Source of the DNA: Lentzea pudingi
GTDB lineage: Bacteria > Actinomycetota > Actinomycetes > Mycobacteriales > Pseudonocardiaceae
Length of the DNA stretch: 64,000 nt
Direction of reading: 5' to 3'
NCBI RefSeq assembly: GCF_014646255.1
Contig: NZ_BMNC01000019.1
Coordinates: forward strand, 62,001 to 126,000
In this document: positions 1-8,479 of the stretch, one piece after another
How the letters are laid out: every line of letters starts with the position of its first letter
Position numbering within the stretch: position 1 is the stretch's first letter
Made by a program: the position numbers and the translations under genes
The notes under the pieces: model-generated
What the model saw: the letters and a program-made list of their open reading frames with translations, nothing else
Database searches by the model: none
Told to the model about the DNA's origin: nothing

Positions 1-1097
1 TCGTCCGGCCCGGCCCGATGCCAGTCGATCCAGATAGGGCGATTCTCGTTTCTGTTGGGGTAGTACTGGTTACGCCAGTGTCCGCTCACGATCCAGCTGT
101 GGTGATACTCCCGTCCGCTCTTCTCCCGGTCGTCCGTGCTGTGATCGGAAGGTTCGGTGCGGCTGCGCCGGAGATCGATGTAGCGCACCGCAGTCCCCAT
201 CGCCGGGTCCAGGCTCTCGATCCGGCGCCGGGCGGCGCGCGGGGCGTGCACGCGTTCGGAGTGGACCAGAGTCTGTCCCATCAGCAGCCAGGTGGCGACG
301 ATGGTGCGCTGCAAGGCGATCTTGGACTCGGCGGCGACCGAGGACTGGTTGTCGGACACCCCGTCCGGCCAGCCTTCCATCTCCATGAACTCCATCGGGG
401 TGAGCGCGCACCACTCGAAGCCGTGCGGCGGGCAGAACGACGGCGGAATCTGTGCGCGTTCCAGGTTCGGCAGCCACGTGGTGAGCAGGTGCGCCCCCCA
501 CAGATCGGCGGCCTCCTCGCTTGTCGCTGACTTGTTGTCCGGTGACGGCGTTGGCAGATTGCGGGCGGCGGCTGCCCTTGCTCGCTGCAACGCGTCGTGG
601 TGATCGGCTTTCGCGAGGTTGCGGCCAATCTGCACGACGCCGCGCTGGGCCGGTGACATCGACGTGGGCGCCCACGTGTGGACCCACACGCCGCCGCGCC
701 CGGGACCCCACGACACGATGCACACGTCGTCGTGGGGTCCCGATGCGGTGCCCGGCACCGGCGGTTGCGCGTAGACCATGAACCCGACCGGCGAAGGCAG
801 ATCCTCGGGGTGCAGGCGGTAGTCGGGCAGGCTGCTCGCCGCATGGCGAGCGAGTTCGGTCATGGCGGAGGAGACGTAGAACAATTCCGACGCCGGGAGC
901 TGAACTGCCAGCGTGCCCGCGATCGTCGCCGCGACATCATCGACACGGTCGAAGACATACGAATCGCTGGCCCCAGGCGGATGCGGGCCGAGGAAGAAAC
1001 GAAACCAGTTGCCCGCACCATCAAGGCCAGGATCGCGCGCCCAGTCGGCCATCCGGGCACGGATCTCAGGCACCTCCTTCGCCGATATCTCGATCAT
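1..1097 (-). CDS. Uncharacterised actinobacterial accessory protein, 3' end off the window
   Basis: At least 365 codons are open on the minus strand and run off the left edge. The start MIEISAKEV is chosen because GAGGGA lies just upstream. The N-terminal part has the phrase GNWFRFFLGPHPP. The C-terminal visible part has SWIVSGHWRNQYYPN followed by RPIWIDWHRAGP. I recall this 'GHWR.Q.YP...WI..H.RGP' ending from uncharacterised proteins of actinobacterial plasmids and integrative elements. No catalytic motif, signal peptide or membrane segment is evident. The function is not known. It probably belongs to the same accessory block as the minus-strand genes that follow it. Confidence 0.7.
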   Translation of the reverse strand, partial: MIEISAKEVPEIRARMADWARDPGLDGAGNWFRFFLGPHPPGASDSYVFDRVDDVAATIAGTLAVQLPASELFYVSSAMTELARHAASSLPDYRLHPEDLPSPVGFMVYAQPPVPGTASGPHDDVCIVSWGPGRGGVWVHTWAPTSMSPAQRGVVQIGRNLAKADHHDALQRARAAAARNLPTPSPDNKSATSEEAADLWGAHLLTTWLPNLERAQIPPSFCPPHGFEWCALTPMEFMEMEGWPDGVSDNQSSVAAESKIALQRTIVATWLLMGQTLVHSERVHAPRAARRRIESLDPAMGTAVRYIDLRRSRTEPSDHSTDDREKSGREYHHSWIVSGHWRNQYYPNRNENRPIWIDWHRAGPD

Positions 1098-1380
1098 GAC
1101 GATCCCTCGCGGCGTGCGGCGTCGTCTATGCGTCCGAGCTGCCGATCCGGTTCGCATCCGCCGTGATCCCCCAGCGTCCACTGAGTAGCCAGTGCGGCGC
1201 CGATCCCGTTCCGCATACGTCAACCCCCTTTGCTTCCACTGATTTCCGGTCGACCGACCTGTATGGACGCTTCGTAGGTCACGAAGTGCCAACACCGTTG
1301 GGACACCTAGCGCATGACTCGACCGGAATGTGTCAGCGCAGCCAGGCGAATCAGGGATCCGACCGCTGGAGGACGAGATG

Positions 1381-1842
1381 TCACAAGGTGATCGTGTCCG
1401 TTGTCAACCACCCGGTGCGCGGGAAGCGTCCCAGTCCCGCGAGTACATGCGGTCCGACCGCGACGAGGGTGGCCCGCCACGCCACGACCCGCTGCGGCCA
1501 CAGGAACTCCGCCTTGAGCACGTTGTACGGATGGGCCTTCCACTCGTCCGGCCCCATCCGGAGACTGTCGTCGAAGACGTGCTTTGCCATGAGGCCGTAC
1601 GCACCCTCCGGTGTCGCCACCCCCGTGGGCGGCAGCACGTGCGTTGCCGTGGCCCGGTAGGTGGCGGCGCGTTCGCCGTTCGGCTGCGTTTCGCAGACGT
1701 AGTAGGCAAAGCCGGGTGTCAGCTCGTCATGCGGCCATGGCGCCGCCGAGTACCCCGGCTGCCACATCGCCCAGGCAAGTCCTGGTGTCCTGCCGGGAAT
1801 CGGCGAGCGGGCGCTGCACAACCTGACCCATGTCTTGGTCAT
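1381..1842 (-). CDS. Hypothetical protein, 153 aa
   Basis: A 153-residue soluble protein with AGGA five bases before its ATG. It is rich in Trp and Pro (GLAWAMWQPGY, PDEWKAHPYN, LWPQRVVAWR) and has an internal AYYVCETQPNGE stretch. I do not recognise a family. It is the last gene of a minus-strand run that begins near 3063, and lies 75 bases after the membrane protein ending at 1918, so it is probably co-transcribed with it. The residue composition and low alanine/arginine bias argue that this frame, not its overlaps, is the coding one. Confidence 0.6.
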   Translation of the reverse strand: MTKTWVRLCSARSPIPGRTPGLAWAMWQPGYSAAPWPHDELTPGFAYYVCETQPNGERAATYRATATHVLPPTGVATPEGAYGLMAKHVFDDSLRMGPDEWKAHPYNVLKAEFLWPQRVVAWRATLVAVGPHVLAGLGRFPRTGWLTTDTITL

Positions 1843-1917
1843 GTCGGTCCTGTTGTCTGGGCTGCCCGTGGCGACATCGTCTGGTCAGGCAGGGTGTCCG
1901 ATCGAAGGCGGCTGGGG

Positions 1918-2376
1918 CTACGAGACGTCGGCGGCGTCCTGGCCACGGTCCGGGTCAGCCGCTGGAGTGCGCTTGGGCCAGCGGATGATCTGCCGGACAG
2001 CGATGGCGGCCGTGACGACCAGGGTCCCGACCACGACAGTCCACCCCCAGGGGAGCAAGAGAAACAGCACTACTGCAGGAAAGACCGCGCCTATCACGGT
2101 GAGTACAGCCCGTGCGATCGCTGTGCCGACCGGAAGCGGACGCCGAGAAACCAACCGCAGGCCAGTGAACAGCGTGAACCACACGAACTGCCAGCCGATC
2201 AACAGGGCGAGCACTATTTCCGGAGCGGAGGCCTCCGCAATGGTGTGCGGCATGAAGAGCTCGCGGACCACCACGATGGTGGCGGCCATGACTATCGCGG
2301 CGATCACGACATGGGCCAGCAGCGGACGCCACCGCTGTGCAGCCGATTCTGACGTGCTGGTCGGGTTGTTCGTCAT
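1918..2376 (-). CDS. Small integral membrane protein
   Basis: A 152-residue protein with a short polar N-terminus and four hydrophobic helices: LLAHVVIAAIVMAATIVVV at about 19-37, VLALLIGWQFVWFTLFTG at about 54-71, ARAVLTVIGAVFPAVVLFLLL at about 87-107, and a further segment at about 110-125. It ends in a charged tail (PKRTPAADPDRGQDAADVS). GAGGAAG stands about eight bases before the ATG. No family is recognised. It sits in the minus-strand run with the genes at 1381, 2394 and 2587. Confidence 0.7.
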   Translation of the reverse strand: MTNNPTSTSESAAQRWRPLLAHVVIAAIVMAATIVVVRELFMPHTIAEASAPEIVLALLIGWQFVWFTLFTGLRLVSRRPLPVGTAIARAVLTVIGAVFPAVVLFLLLPWGWTVVVGTLVVTAAIAVRQIIRWPKRTPAADPDRGQDAADVS

Positions 2377-2393
2377 CGGAATTCTTCCTCGTG

Positions 2394-2594
2394 TCAGGTG
2401 GCTGGGAGTTGTTTGATGTCAGAAACGGCCGCTTCACGGCATGGGTGAGCGCGGCGCGGCCGGGTGATCACGGTGGCGACCGTGGCTGCGTCGGCGAACA
2501 AGAGATCCGATGCGTGCTCGTCATTGCGCACAAGGAGAAGTTGCCGCGTCGTCGCGGTAGGTGGCCCCAGCCGCGTCAGCCGGGCGCTACGCAC
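2394..2594 (-). CDS. Possible small coupled ORF, 66 aa
   Basis: A GTG start overlaps the stop codon of the preceding gene (2587-3063), an arrangement typical of translational coupling, and the ORF ends 18 bases before the next start at 2376. The peptide contains LLLVRNDEHASDLLFADAATVATVITRP. Nothing else identifies it, and the case rests on position and plausible residue use only. Confidence 0.35.
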   Translation of the reverse strand: MRSARLTRLGPPTATTRQLLLVRNDEHASDLLFADAATVATVITRPRRAHPCREAAVSDIKQLPAT

Positions 2595-3063
2595 ATACCG
2601 TGTCGCTCGGGACAGCTGCCTCGACGGAATCGGTGTGCAGTCCCATCACGGTGTGCGCCGTCGAGGCGATCACCTGGGGCCACTCGACACTCAGGCCGCT
2701 CCAGATGCCCGCACGTGTCCAGCGCCCGTGACAGGCCAGCAGCATCTCGACGTCAACCGCTGCCTCGTCGCGGTGGTGTTGGGTGAGCTGTAGGACGAGG
2801 TCGCCATCGGCCTTGTCGGCGGGACGCATCTCGGGCAGCCAGTCTCCGGCGAACAACTGCGGCTCCGCGTCGATGGTGACGTCGACCGCGACGACGAGCA
2901 GCGCGCACGTGTCGTCGGGCATCCGCATCGGCGGGTCGACGTGAAACGGCGCGATGAGGATTACCGCGTCCTCGCCGAGTCCTTCCTGCTTCCGCAAGGC
3001 GGCCACATCGGACAGATCTTGTCGCGTCGGGATGGATGTGATGGCATCATGAGATGTGGACAT
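2587..3063 (-). CDS. Hypothetical protein, 158 aa
   Basis: A 158-residue acidic soluble protein. Its middle reads like an alpha/beta fold (EDAVILIAPFHVDPP, TCALLVVAVDVTIDAEPQLFAGDW). A GAAGGGG sequence lies about 11 bases before the ATG. No known motif is visible. It is the first gene of a minus-strand run that continues through 2394, 1918 and 1381. The stop codon overlaps the GTG of the small downstream ORF. Confidence 0.65.
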   Translation of the reverse strand: MSTSHDAITSIPTRQDLSDVAALRKQEGLGEDAVILIAPFHVDPPMRMPDDTCALLVVAVDVTIDAEPQLFAGDWLPEMRPADKADGDLVLQLTQHHRDEAAVDVEMLLACHGRWTRAGIWSGLSVEWPQVIASTAHTVMGLHTDSVEAAVPSDTVCA

Positions 3064-3245
3064 TGTGACTGTGCCCCTTCGTTTCCGTTCCGGTTGAGGA
3101 CTGTGTTGCGGACGTACGGGTGGTGTCGAGCTGTCAACCCGAGGGTGGTGTCGGTGCGCGAATCGCGCGCACGACGTGAAGTGGTTTCATTTGCTGCCAA
3201 GGGATAGAACCGGTCCGTCGCGGGGCCGGGTCGATCGGTGACCGG

Positions 3246-3464
3246 TCAGGGGGCTCTGGCAACCATCACAAGGCCGGGGAAAAACGTTGGGCGGCCCGCG
3301 GCGTTCTCGCCGCAATTCACATGGAGGTGCGGCAGGAACCGGGCATCGTCGGGCTGATCGAGGTCGACCTCGGTGTAATAAGCCCGGGAAGGGATCCAGA
3401 AAGTTGGCTTTCTCGCGTTGTCTTCGTTCGCCACAACGCCGAGGCCGGTGTTATCACAAGGCAT
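3246..3464 (-). pseudogene. Remnant duplicate of the 4160-4564 gene (C-terminal part)
   Basis: The short open frame encodes YYTEVDLDQPDDARFLPHLHVNCGEN. This matches the C-terminal end of the intact gene at 4160-4564 (HYNEVDLDQPGDPRFLQHINVKCGDS), with further similarity after it. The N-terminal two thirds of that family are missing, and the residues before the match (MPCDNTGLGVVANEDN) bear no resemblance. The simplest reading is a tandem duplicate that has lost its 5' part. A short expressed protein cannot be excluded. Confidence 0.5.
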
Positions 3465-3539
3465 TGCACTCTTCCATCACGGCCGCATAGCGCGCGTGGT
3501 CCACAGGTGATGGTTGGAGTCGGCGCGAACGCTGGCGGA

Positions 3540-4022
3540 TCAGGTGTTTCCCTTCACGGCCGGTGGATCTACGCCCAGCACGGCGGCGGCTGTATCCGAC
3601 AGTTCGCGGCCTACCACGTCCGGGTCGCAGCCCACCCTCGGAAGGCGAGCCCTGATGGCGGTCTTGGACCGTTCCATGTGCTTGGCGAGACTGTCGATGC
3701 GGTCCAACGTGCTTCCGCCGCCTGGCTGCAGCCAGGCCTCCCGCAGTTCGTCGTCGAGGGATTGGGTCCAGGGACGGTTGGCGTTCGCGTGACGGTTCGG
3801 TCGGCTTCGCAGGCGCGTGTGCGCGCTGAGGACGCGGGTGAGGAGCTTGCCGACCGTGCCGCCGCCTTCGACTGGCAGGCGAAGACGGCCATCGGCCACG
3901 ACCTCGCCTGACTCTGTCGTTCCGAGCAGGTCGAGCACCAGAAACTCTTCGGAGTCCACGGTTGTGGCGAGTCTGTAGTTGATATCGCCGAGCGTGATCT
4001 CGTTGTGGAAGGTGGATGTCAT
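3540..4022 (-). CDS. Hypothetical protein with Myb/SANT-like DNA-binding segment
   Basis: The start MTSTFHNEI is chosen because AGGAGG lies seven bases upstream. The longer reading beginning 21 codons earlier has no such site. The first 75 residues look like a small beta-rich domain (NEITLGDINYRLATTVDSEEF). The C-terminal half, WTQSLDDELREAWL followed by DRIDSLAKHMERSKTAIRARL, resembles the Trp-anchored helix bundle of SANT/Myb-like or sigma-4-like helix-turn-helix segments that decide promoter or site binding. A DNA-binding role is inferred from this alone. It lies between the remnant at 3246 and the related intact gene at 4160. Confidence 0.65.
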   Translation of the reverse strand: MTSTFHNEITLGDINYRLATTVDSEEFLVLDLLGTTESGEVVADGRLRLPVEGGGTVGKLLTRVLSAHTRLRSRPNRHANANRPWTQSLDDELREAWLQPGGGSTLDRIDSLAKHMERSKTAIRARLPRVGCDPDVVGRELSDTAAAVLGVDPPAVKGNT

Positions 4023-4159
4023 GTCACGCCTCCTGGTGTGGTCCGGATGTGATGTCGTCGGATGAGTCGGCAGGGTCGCGTACACCGCAGTGCTGGTTCG
4101 ATCCGCTTGGGAAGCGGCCCGGTCCGACGGTGGCCGGACCGGGCCGGGTCAATGACACG

Positions 4160-4564
4160 TCACGCGGTCTGCACCATCGCGCCGACCAGGGTGGCCTCCG
4201 CGCTGTCCCCGCACTTCACGTTAATGTGCTGCAGGAACCGGGGATCGCCGGGCTGGTCGAGGTCGACCTCGTTGTAGTGGCTGGCGAGCTGGAACACCTG
4301 CGCGACGAGGTGCACGGCGATTCCCGAGATGGCGTCGCTGATGTCGGTGTCGCAGGTGAGGGTGACCCGCAGCACCGGCTCGTCCCCGGTGTCGTCGGCG
4401 GTGACCCGGAACTCGGCGTCGGCGGGCAGCATGCCGTCGCCCTGCACGCTGCGCAGATTCTCGGTCAGCCGGGCGGCGATTTCCTCGAGGGTCAGGTCGG
4501 CGGTGTCGGCGTGGTGGTCGCCGGTCAGCCGTCCACGGTCCGCGGTAGCGGTGTCGGTGCTCAT
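4160..4564 (-). CDS. Hypothetical protein, 134 aa (intact family member)
   Basis: The start MSTDTATADRGRL is chosen because GGAAG precedes it by about eight bases. An upstream in-frame ATG would extend through a large hairpin and is unlikely. After a polar N-terminus the protein has an alpha/beta pattern (LTLEEIAARLTENLRSVQGDG, PVLRVTLTCDTDISDAISG) and ends with the EVDLDQPGDPRFLQHINVKCGD segment shared with the remnant at 3246-3464. The family is not recognised. A 41-base inverted repeat lies just upstream of the start and may control expression. Confidence 0.65.
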   Translation of the reverse strand: MSTDTATADRGRLTGDHHADTADLTLEEIAARLTENLRSVQGDGMLPADAEFRVTADDTGDEPVLRVTLTCDTDISDAISGIAVHLVAQVFQLASHYNEVDLDQPGDPRFLQHINVKCGDSAEATLVGAMVQTA

Positions 4565-4586
4565 AGCGGCTTCCTTCATGTCAGGC

Positions 4587-4627
4587 GCATCCATAATCCC
4601 CTTGCCTTGTAAGGGAATTGTGGATGC
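4587..4627. promoter_or_regulatory. Large inverted repeat in the leader of the 4160-4564 gene
   Basis: Two 17-base arms (GCATCCATAATCCCCTT and AAGGGAATTGTGGATGC) pair at 15 of 17 positions around a 7-base loop. The structure begins 22 bases upstream of the ATG at 4564. It could be an operator, an attenuator or a stem in the mRNA leader. It has no T-run, so a plain terminator is less likely. Confidence 0.6.
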
Positions 4628-5127
4628 ACGGCCCGATGCGCTGTCGTGTACATGCCCATCCACGCTCGATACATCGGTGCCTGTCAAGCGGCGTGACGTA
4701 AAGGGCCGGATTGGGTTACCCAACAGCGCCAACCGGGACGTCACCGCGAATGTGACCACAAGCGACACTTGTCACCACTAAATTGTTGCTGTTGTTGTGA
4801 GTTCAGGTCTTGCGTGACGGTGCCAGCGGTGGCGGACGCCGCGTACGGGTCCTGCTTGGCGCTGGGCACCGCGCTATCCACATTTGATCCGCGCCCTCGT
4901 GGATCGACTGACTTGACGTCACCGGGTGACGGAAGCATCAATGGTGGCAAGCACGAGCCCAGCCACCTGAACTTCGCGAGCCTCTGCCGGCGAGGCGTTG
5001 CACCAGAAAGCTGGTCTGGGTGTGGTCGATCTCAAGTCGGAGAACCATGGCCAGATCCGACCTGCAGACGCTTTCGCGAATTGGGACGCCCGTTGGCCGG
5101 GTGGCTCGCCAGAGAAGGGGAAGTGCA
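4628..5127. other. Intergenic DNA between divergent genes
   Basis: No convincing gene was found. The segment separates the minus-strand gene starting at 4564 from the small plus-strand ORF at 5128 and should hold both promoters. It includes GTGAC and GTCAC arms 14 bases apart near 4752-4775, similar in sequence to the palindrome at 5458-5474, but no clear -35/-10 pair was seen. Confidence 0.5.
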
Positions 5128-5328
5128 ATGCCGGGTATGAGCGCCTGTCGTCGTAACCGTGGCGTGTACAAAGTGGATGGTGATCATTTTGATGATGGCT
5201 ACTGCCGGGCTTACGGGTTCAAGCGTGGATACGGCCGTGCCCACAACGGCAAGGGCGGTGGGCGAGTCCGTCGCCGGCTTATCCGTCGCCGGGAGAACGT
5301 CATCTGGCGTCGTGGCAACAACTGTTGA
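5128..5328 (+). CDS. Small basic protein, 66 aa
   Basis: An ATG with GGGGAAG five bases upstream opens a 66-codon frame. It has four Cys and is very rich in Arg, Lys, Gly and aromatics (DDGYCRAYGFKRGYGRAHNG, RRRLIRRRENVIWRRGNNC). Another frame across the same bases gives a signal-peptide-like sequence but lacks a ribosome site. The charge suggests nucleic-acid binding, but no family is recognised and it may not be real. Confidence 0.4.
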   Translation: MPGMSACRRNRGVYKVDGDHFDDGYCRAYGFKRGYGRAHNGKGGGRVRRRLIRRRENVIWRRGNNC

Positions 5329-5671
5329 TAGCTGCATCCGGCTCCCCAGGGGCGGCCCCGCACGCTTATGTGCAGCCCGGTGGCATCATTCTCGGCCGCA
5401 CGTCGTCGACAGGAGCGCCGCGACCATCGACAACAGCCAAACCCGGTCGGTGACAGTTGTCACACCAAGTGACAGGCATGTCGGGTGGGCGCGCATGACT
5501 GTCTACACGAGACGGTCGTCTTGTTTTGTAGGACCGCTTGACTTCGTGGCGCGAAGGAAGCGTTCATAGTTCGTGTAGCCCGAACACACCGGTAGCGCAC
5601 CGGGGGCCACACCCGCTCCGGCCGGGGCATGACCACCACCACCGATCAGCCACGCAAATCGAGGGAATGTC
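5329..5671. promoter_or_regulatory. Leader of the winged-helix gene with two small palindromes
   Basis: No gene was found. A perfect TGTCAC-N5-GTGACA palindrome lies at 5458-5474 and an imperfect one (GACTGTCT-N5-AGACGGTC) at 5497-5517. Both precede the gene starting at 5672 and are candidate operators. A TTGACT sequence near 5547 could be a -35 element, but the spacing to a -10 element is poor. Confidence 0.4.
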
Positions 5672-6592
5672 ATGTCCAGCAAGACCCGCACCCGCACAGC
5701 CAACCCTGCCACCCAGCCAATCGGATCCGCCCGGACGCTGCGGTCGGTTCCCGAAGGGGCCACCGCCGCGACGGATCGCACGGACGCCGAAGACAAGCTG
5801 TGGGAAGCGTTGCACACCGGCCCGAACAGCACCGCCACCGACTTGGCCGTGGCGGCGACGATCGGGAAATCGACCGCGCAGAAGATCCTCGCCAAATGGG
5901 CCGATGACGGCAGCGTCACCCGCATCACCGGGATCGCGCAGGGTGGTCGGCGCGCCGCCGACCTGTGGGCAATCGCCAACGTCGACACCACCCAGAACGA
6001 CCCCGCTCCGGCCGAGGCCCCTGCGGCGGCCGACCAGGACCTGACGGGCATCGCGGACGCCGAACCCGACGCACCCGCCGTGCCGGTCACCGGTGACGGT
6101 GACGACACCACGGATGCCGAGAACAACTCGACCGACCCGGTCGACACGCAGCCTGTCGACACCGACCCGGTCGACACGGAGTCGACGGTCGCCCCGGTTG
6201 AGGGCACACCGGACACGGTCGACGATGAGACTGGCGCCGTGCAGGCCGGACCCGTCGTGGCCGACACGGAACCCGCATCCGGTGGCTGCGCCGCGACCCA
6301 CGACGACCAGGCAACGACCAGGGGCGGTGCGGACGCGGCGGGCGAGAAGGCGCCACGGCTGCCGTCCGGCGCGTTGCGGGGGATGGTCGAGGACTTCCTG
6401 GGGGACCATCCTGGCGAGGAGTTCGGGCCGACCGCGATCGCGAAGGCGCTGGGCGGGAAGTCGTCGGGTGCGGTGAGCAACGCGCTGGACAAGTTGGTCG
6501 ATGCCGGTACTGCCGTGAAGACCAACGACAAGCCGAGGCGTTTCGCCCTCGCCTCGACGCAACAGGCGCCTGCCCCCGCGCCAACGAGCTAG
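5672..6592 (+). CDS. Double winged-helix protein with acidic repeat linker
   Basis: This 306-residue protein has two winged-helix domains. The first, at about 37-100 (AEDKLWEALHTGPNSTATDL followed by STAQKILAKWADDGSV), and the second, at about 228-292 (GALRGMVEDFLGDHPGEEF followed by SSGAVSNALDKLVDAG), flank a long acidic linker rich in Asp, Thr, Pro and Val with tandem DPVDT units. The second domain resembles the N-terminal domain of the MoxR ATPase at 13306-14529 (NGELRAMVAKVLADVGAN), so the two proteins probably recognise related DNA or share a partner. It stands alone on the plus strand within a minus-strand block. A DNA-binding role is inferred; targets are unknown. Confidence 0.7.
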   Translation: MSSKTRTRTANPATQPIGSARTLRSVPEGATAATDRTDAEDKLWEALHTGPNSTATDLAVAATIGKSTAQKILAKWADDGSVTRITGIAQGGRRAADLWAIANVDTTQNDPAPAEAPAAADQDLTGIADAEPDAPAVPVTGDGDDTTDAENNSTDPVDTQPVDTDPVDTESTVAPVEGTPDTVDDETGAVQAGPVVADTEPASGGCAATHDDQATTRGGADAAGEKAPRLPSGALRGMVEDFLGDHPGEEFGPTAIAKALGGKSSGAVSNALDKLVDAGTAVKTNDKPRRFALASTQQAPAPAPTS

Positions 6593-6783
6593 CCCGAGTG
6601 TTCGTGCCCGACCGGCTCGTGTCCCGACCATGGTCCCTTGGGATCCGTCGGGACACGGCCACATCCGCGCTTTCACGCGAACGGCGTGGTTGGGCGAACG
6701 GAACAGAAGCCAATGCAGGCCCAACCCGTATCACCGGATCCGCGTCTGGCCGTGGAGCACAAGGGAAGAAGGGTGGTCTCGTC

Positions 6784-7320
6784 TGAGCTGCCCCGTTGTA
6801 GTCATCGATGTCGATGGGGTGCTTGCTGTCGACCCGGCCGCGCTACCGGGAGGTCATGTGGCCGTGCGGGAGCTGGGTTACCGGGCGCACGAGTTCGACG
6901 GACTCGGGCCGGATGGTTCATCTGCGCGCGGCACGGTGTGGCTCAAGCCGGAACACGGAGCCTGGTTGCGGGAGCTGTGTGATCGGGTGCCGAGCTGGTC
7001 TGGTGCTCGAGTTGGGGGCGGGTCGCCGTGACGAGAATCGCGCTTCGGCTGGAATTGCCCGAGTTCCCGGTCATCGAGGTCCCCTGTCGCGGGCCTGCTT
7101 TCGGCTGGTCGTCCAAGATCGGCCCGATCCAGCGGTGGGTCAGCGACTGGCCGCGCGCCTGGATCGACGATCAGCTGGGCGGCAAAGAGCCGGGGTGGGC
7201 AGAGGAGCGGCGCGACGACGGCATCCCGACACTGATCGTCCAGCCGCATCCAGGGCGTGGGCTTGAGCGAGCGCGCGTCGAGGAGATCCTGTGGTGGCTC
7301 ACTGCCGCGAGAAGCTGCGG
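6784..7320 (+). pseudogene. HAD-family hydrolase broken by a frameshift
   Basis: The first frame gives VVVIDVDGVLAVDP, the HAD motif I with its two Asp, and HPEH-like KPEHGAWLREL. The -1/+1 related frame continues with ELVWCSSWGRVA and then PEFPVIEV, AFGWSSKIGPIQRW, AWIDDQLGGKEPGWA and QPHPGRGLERARVEEIL. The two join if one base is restored near 6990 (after CDRVP). No stop codon follows in the second frame where such proteins normally end, and it runs on antisense to the nuclease gene. Start and end are therefore approximate. The family acts on phosphorylated substrates or nucleotides; a sequencing error could also explain the shift. Confidence 0.6.
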
Positions 7321-7471
7321 CGCAGGGGAACGCCGGCCCCGTGAAAAATTGGACGTCCCAAACGCCGCATTGGGGGACAGACAGGGGCAAGGCCACGCCT
7401 GGTCACCGTGGGTCGCTCTGGCGGGCCACCTGGTCACGCCGTGCCACCTTCGCCGTCTCGGTGGTCCCGGT

Positions 7472-8116
7472 TCAGGCGATGCCGACCACGATCGGGACGT
7501 TGGAACAGTGCGCGGCCTTCTCCACGAGGACGGCCTTTTCGTTGTTGTCCACGGTCAAGCCCCAGCGGGTCTTCACACTAACCCAGTCGGTGATGTAGCC
7601 GCATTGTGCTGCGGCGTAAGGCGGAAGCCAGGTACTCGGGTCCTGGTCCGCTTTGGACCTGTTCGAGCGCGCGGTTACCGCGATCAACGCTGGAGGCGAG
7701 TCGAGGTCATTGGCGTAAGCCTCGCGTCGTGTCGCCGTCCATGCGGAAGCGCCACTGTCCCAGGCCTCGGCCAGCGGCACCATGTGGTCGATGTCGACGC
7801 CGCGAGCGTCGGAGACGTACTCGTCGTCGTAGGACGAGTACCAGAGTCCGCCGGCGAGGGCGCATTTCGGGCCCACCTCGGGTGCGACCGCGGCCTCGTC
7901 GATCAGTACCTCTGCTCGGGTGCTGCATCCATCGCGGTCCGCGTCCGTCCAATGTCGGAACTTGTCGCGCTGGTAGCCGTCACGGCTCTCGTCGGCGACC
8001 GCAAGCGCGGCGACCGCCTCGCGCAGCGGCACGGCCGATGCGGCGGCCATCGAGGGCACGGAGCCGAGTGCGATCCCCAAGACCGCGGCGACGAGGACAG
8101 CGGCAAGTCCAGGCAT
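7472..8116 (-). CDS. Secreted HNH endonuclease (DUF1524-like)
   Basis: The start MPGLAAVLVAAVLG is chosen because GAGGAG lies eight bases upstream. It begins a signal peptide that ends near SMAAASA. The mature part has the core of secreted actinobacterial HNH nucleases: WTDADRDGCSTRAEVL, then DIDHMVPLAEAWDSGA, which carries the HNH His, then ARSNRSKADQDPSTWLPP, which carries the Asn and second His-region residues, then a C-terminal CGYITDWVSVKTRWGL. Length (214 aa) fits the family. The protein probably degrades extracellular DNA or RNA. It stands alone, antisense to the run-on of the broken HAD gene. Confidence 0.85.
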   Translation of the reverse strand: MPGLAAVLVAAVLGIALGSVPSMAAASAVPLREAVAALAVADESRDGYQRDKFRHWTDADRDGCSTRAEVLIDEAAVAPEVGPKCALAGGLWYSSYDDEYVSDARGVDIDHMVPLAEAWDSGASAWTATRREAYANDLDSPPALIAVTARSNRSKADQDPSTWLPPYAAAQCGYITDWVSVKTRWGLTVDNNEKAVLVEKAAHCSNVPIVVGIA

Positions 8117-8479
8117 CTCAGATGCTCCTCTGACAAAGGACACGCCCCGCGCGTCTGTGTGCTGGCCACCTGCACTCTCGTGCAGTGCTGTGCCAACGTG
8201 GTGCAGGCACGACGGAGCCGGCGTGCACTTCCGCTGGTTGAGCTGAACTTTTCAGTCAAGCGGGTGCCGTTGGTCTACAGCGCGTGAGCGGGCGGCTTTC
8301 ACGGCGTTCCGATCACAAACCATTCACTCCCCCCTCGAGAAAATTGACACCGCGGCAACGAAGCTGACTTGCGACGGACGACATGGCGAGGGGCACAGGG
8401 ACACGTGAAGTCCCGTGCTGCTGGAGAAGACCGACCGGCGACTCGTGGCCGTCGATCGGGTTGAATGTGTGCAAGTGGG
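8117..8479. other. Intergenic DNA without a supported gene
   Basis: A 363-base stretch upstream of the secreted nuclease and downstream of the minus-strand gene at 8480. Short open frames on both strands lack ribosome sites and show shadow-like composition. No repeat or terminator was recognised. Confidence 0.5.

Noticed and set aside
1330..2352. A 340-codon plus-strand frame across two minus-strand genes
   Set aside because: Its residues are Arg/Gly/Asp-rich shadow sequence, and the minus-strand frames beneath have ribosome sites and membrane helices.
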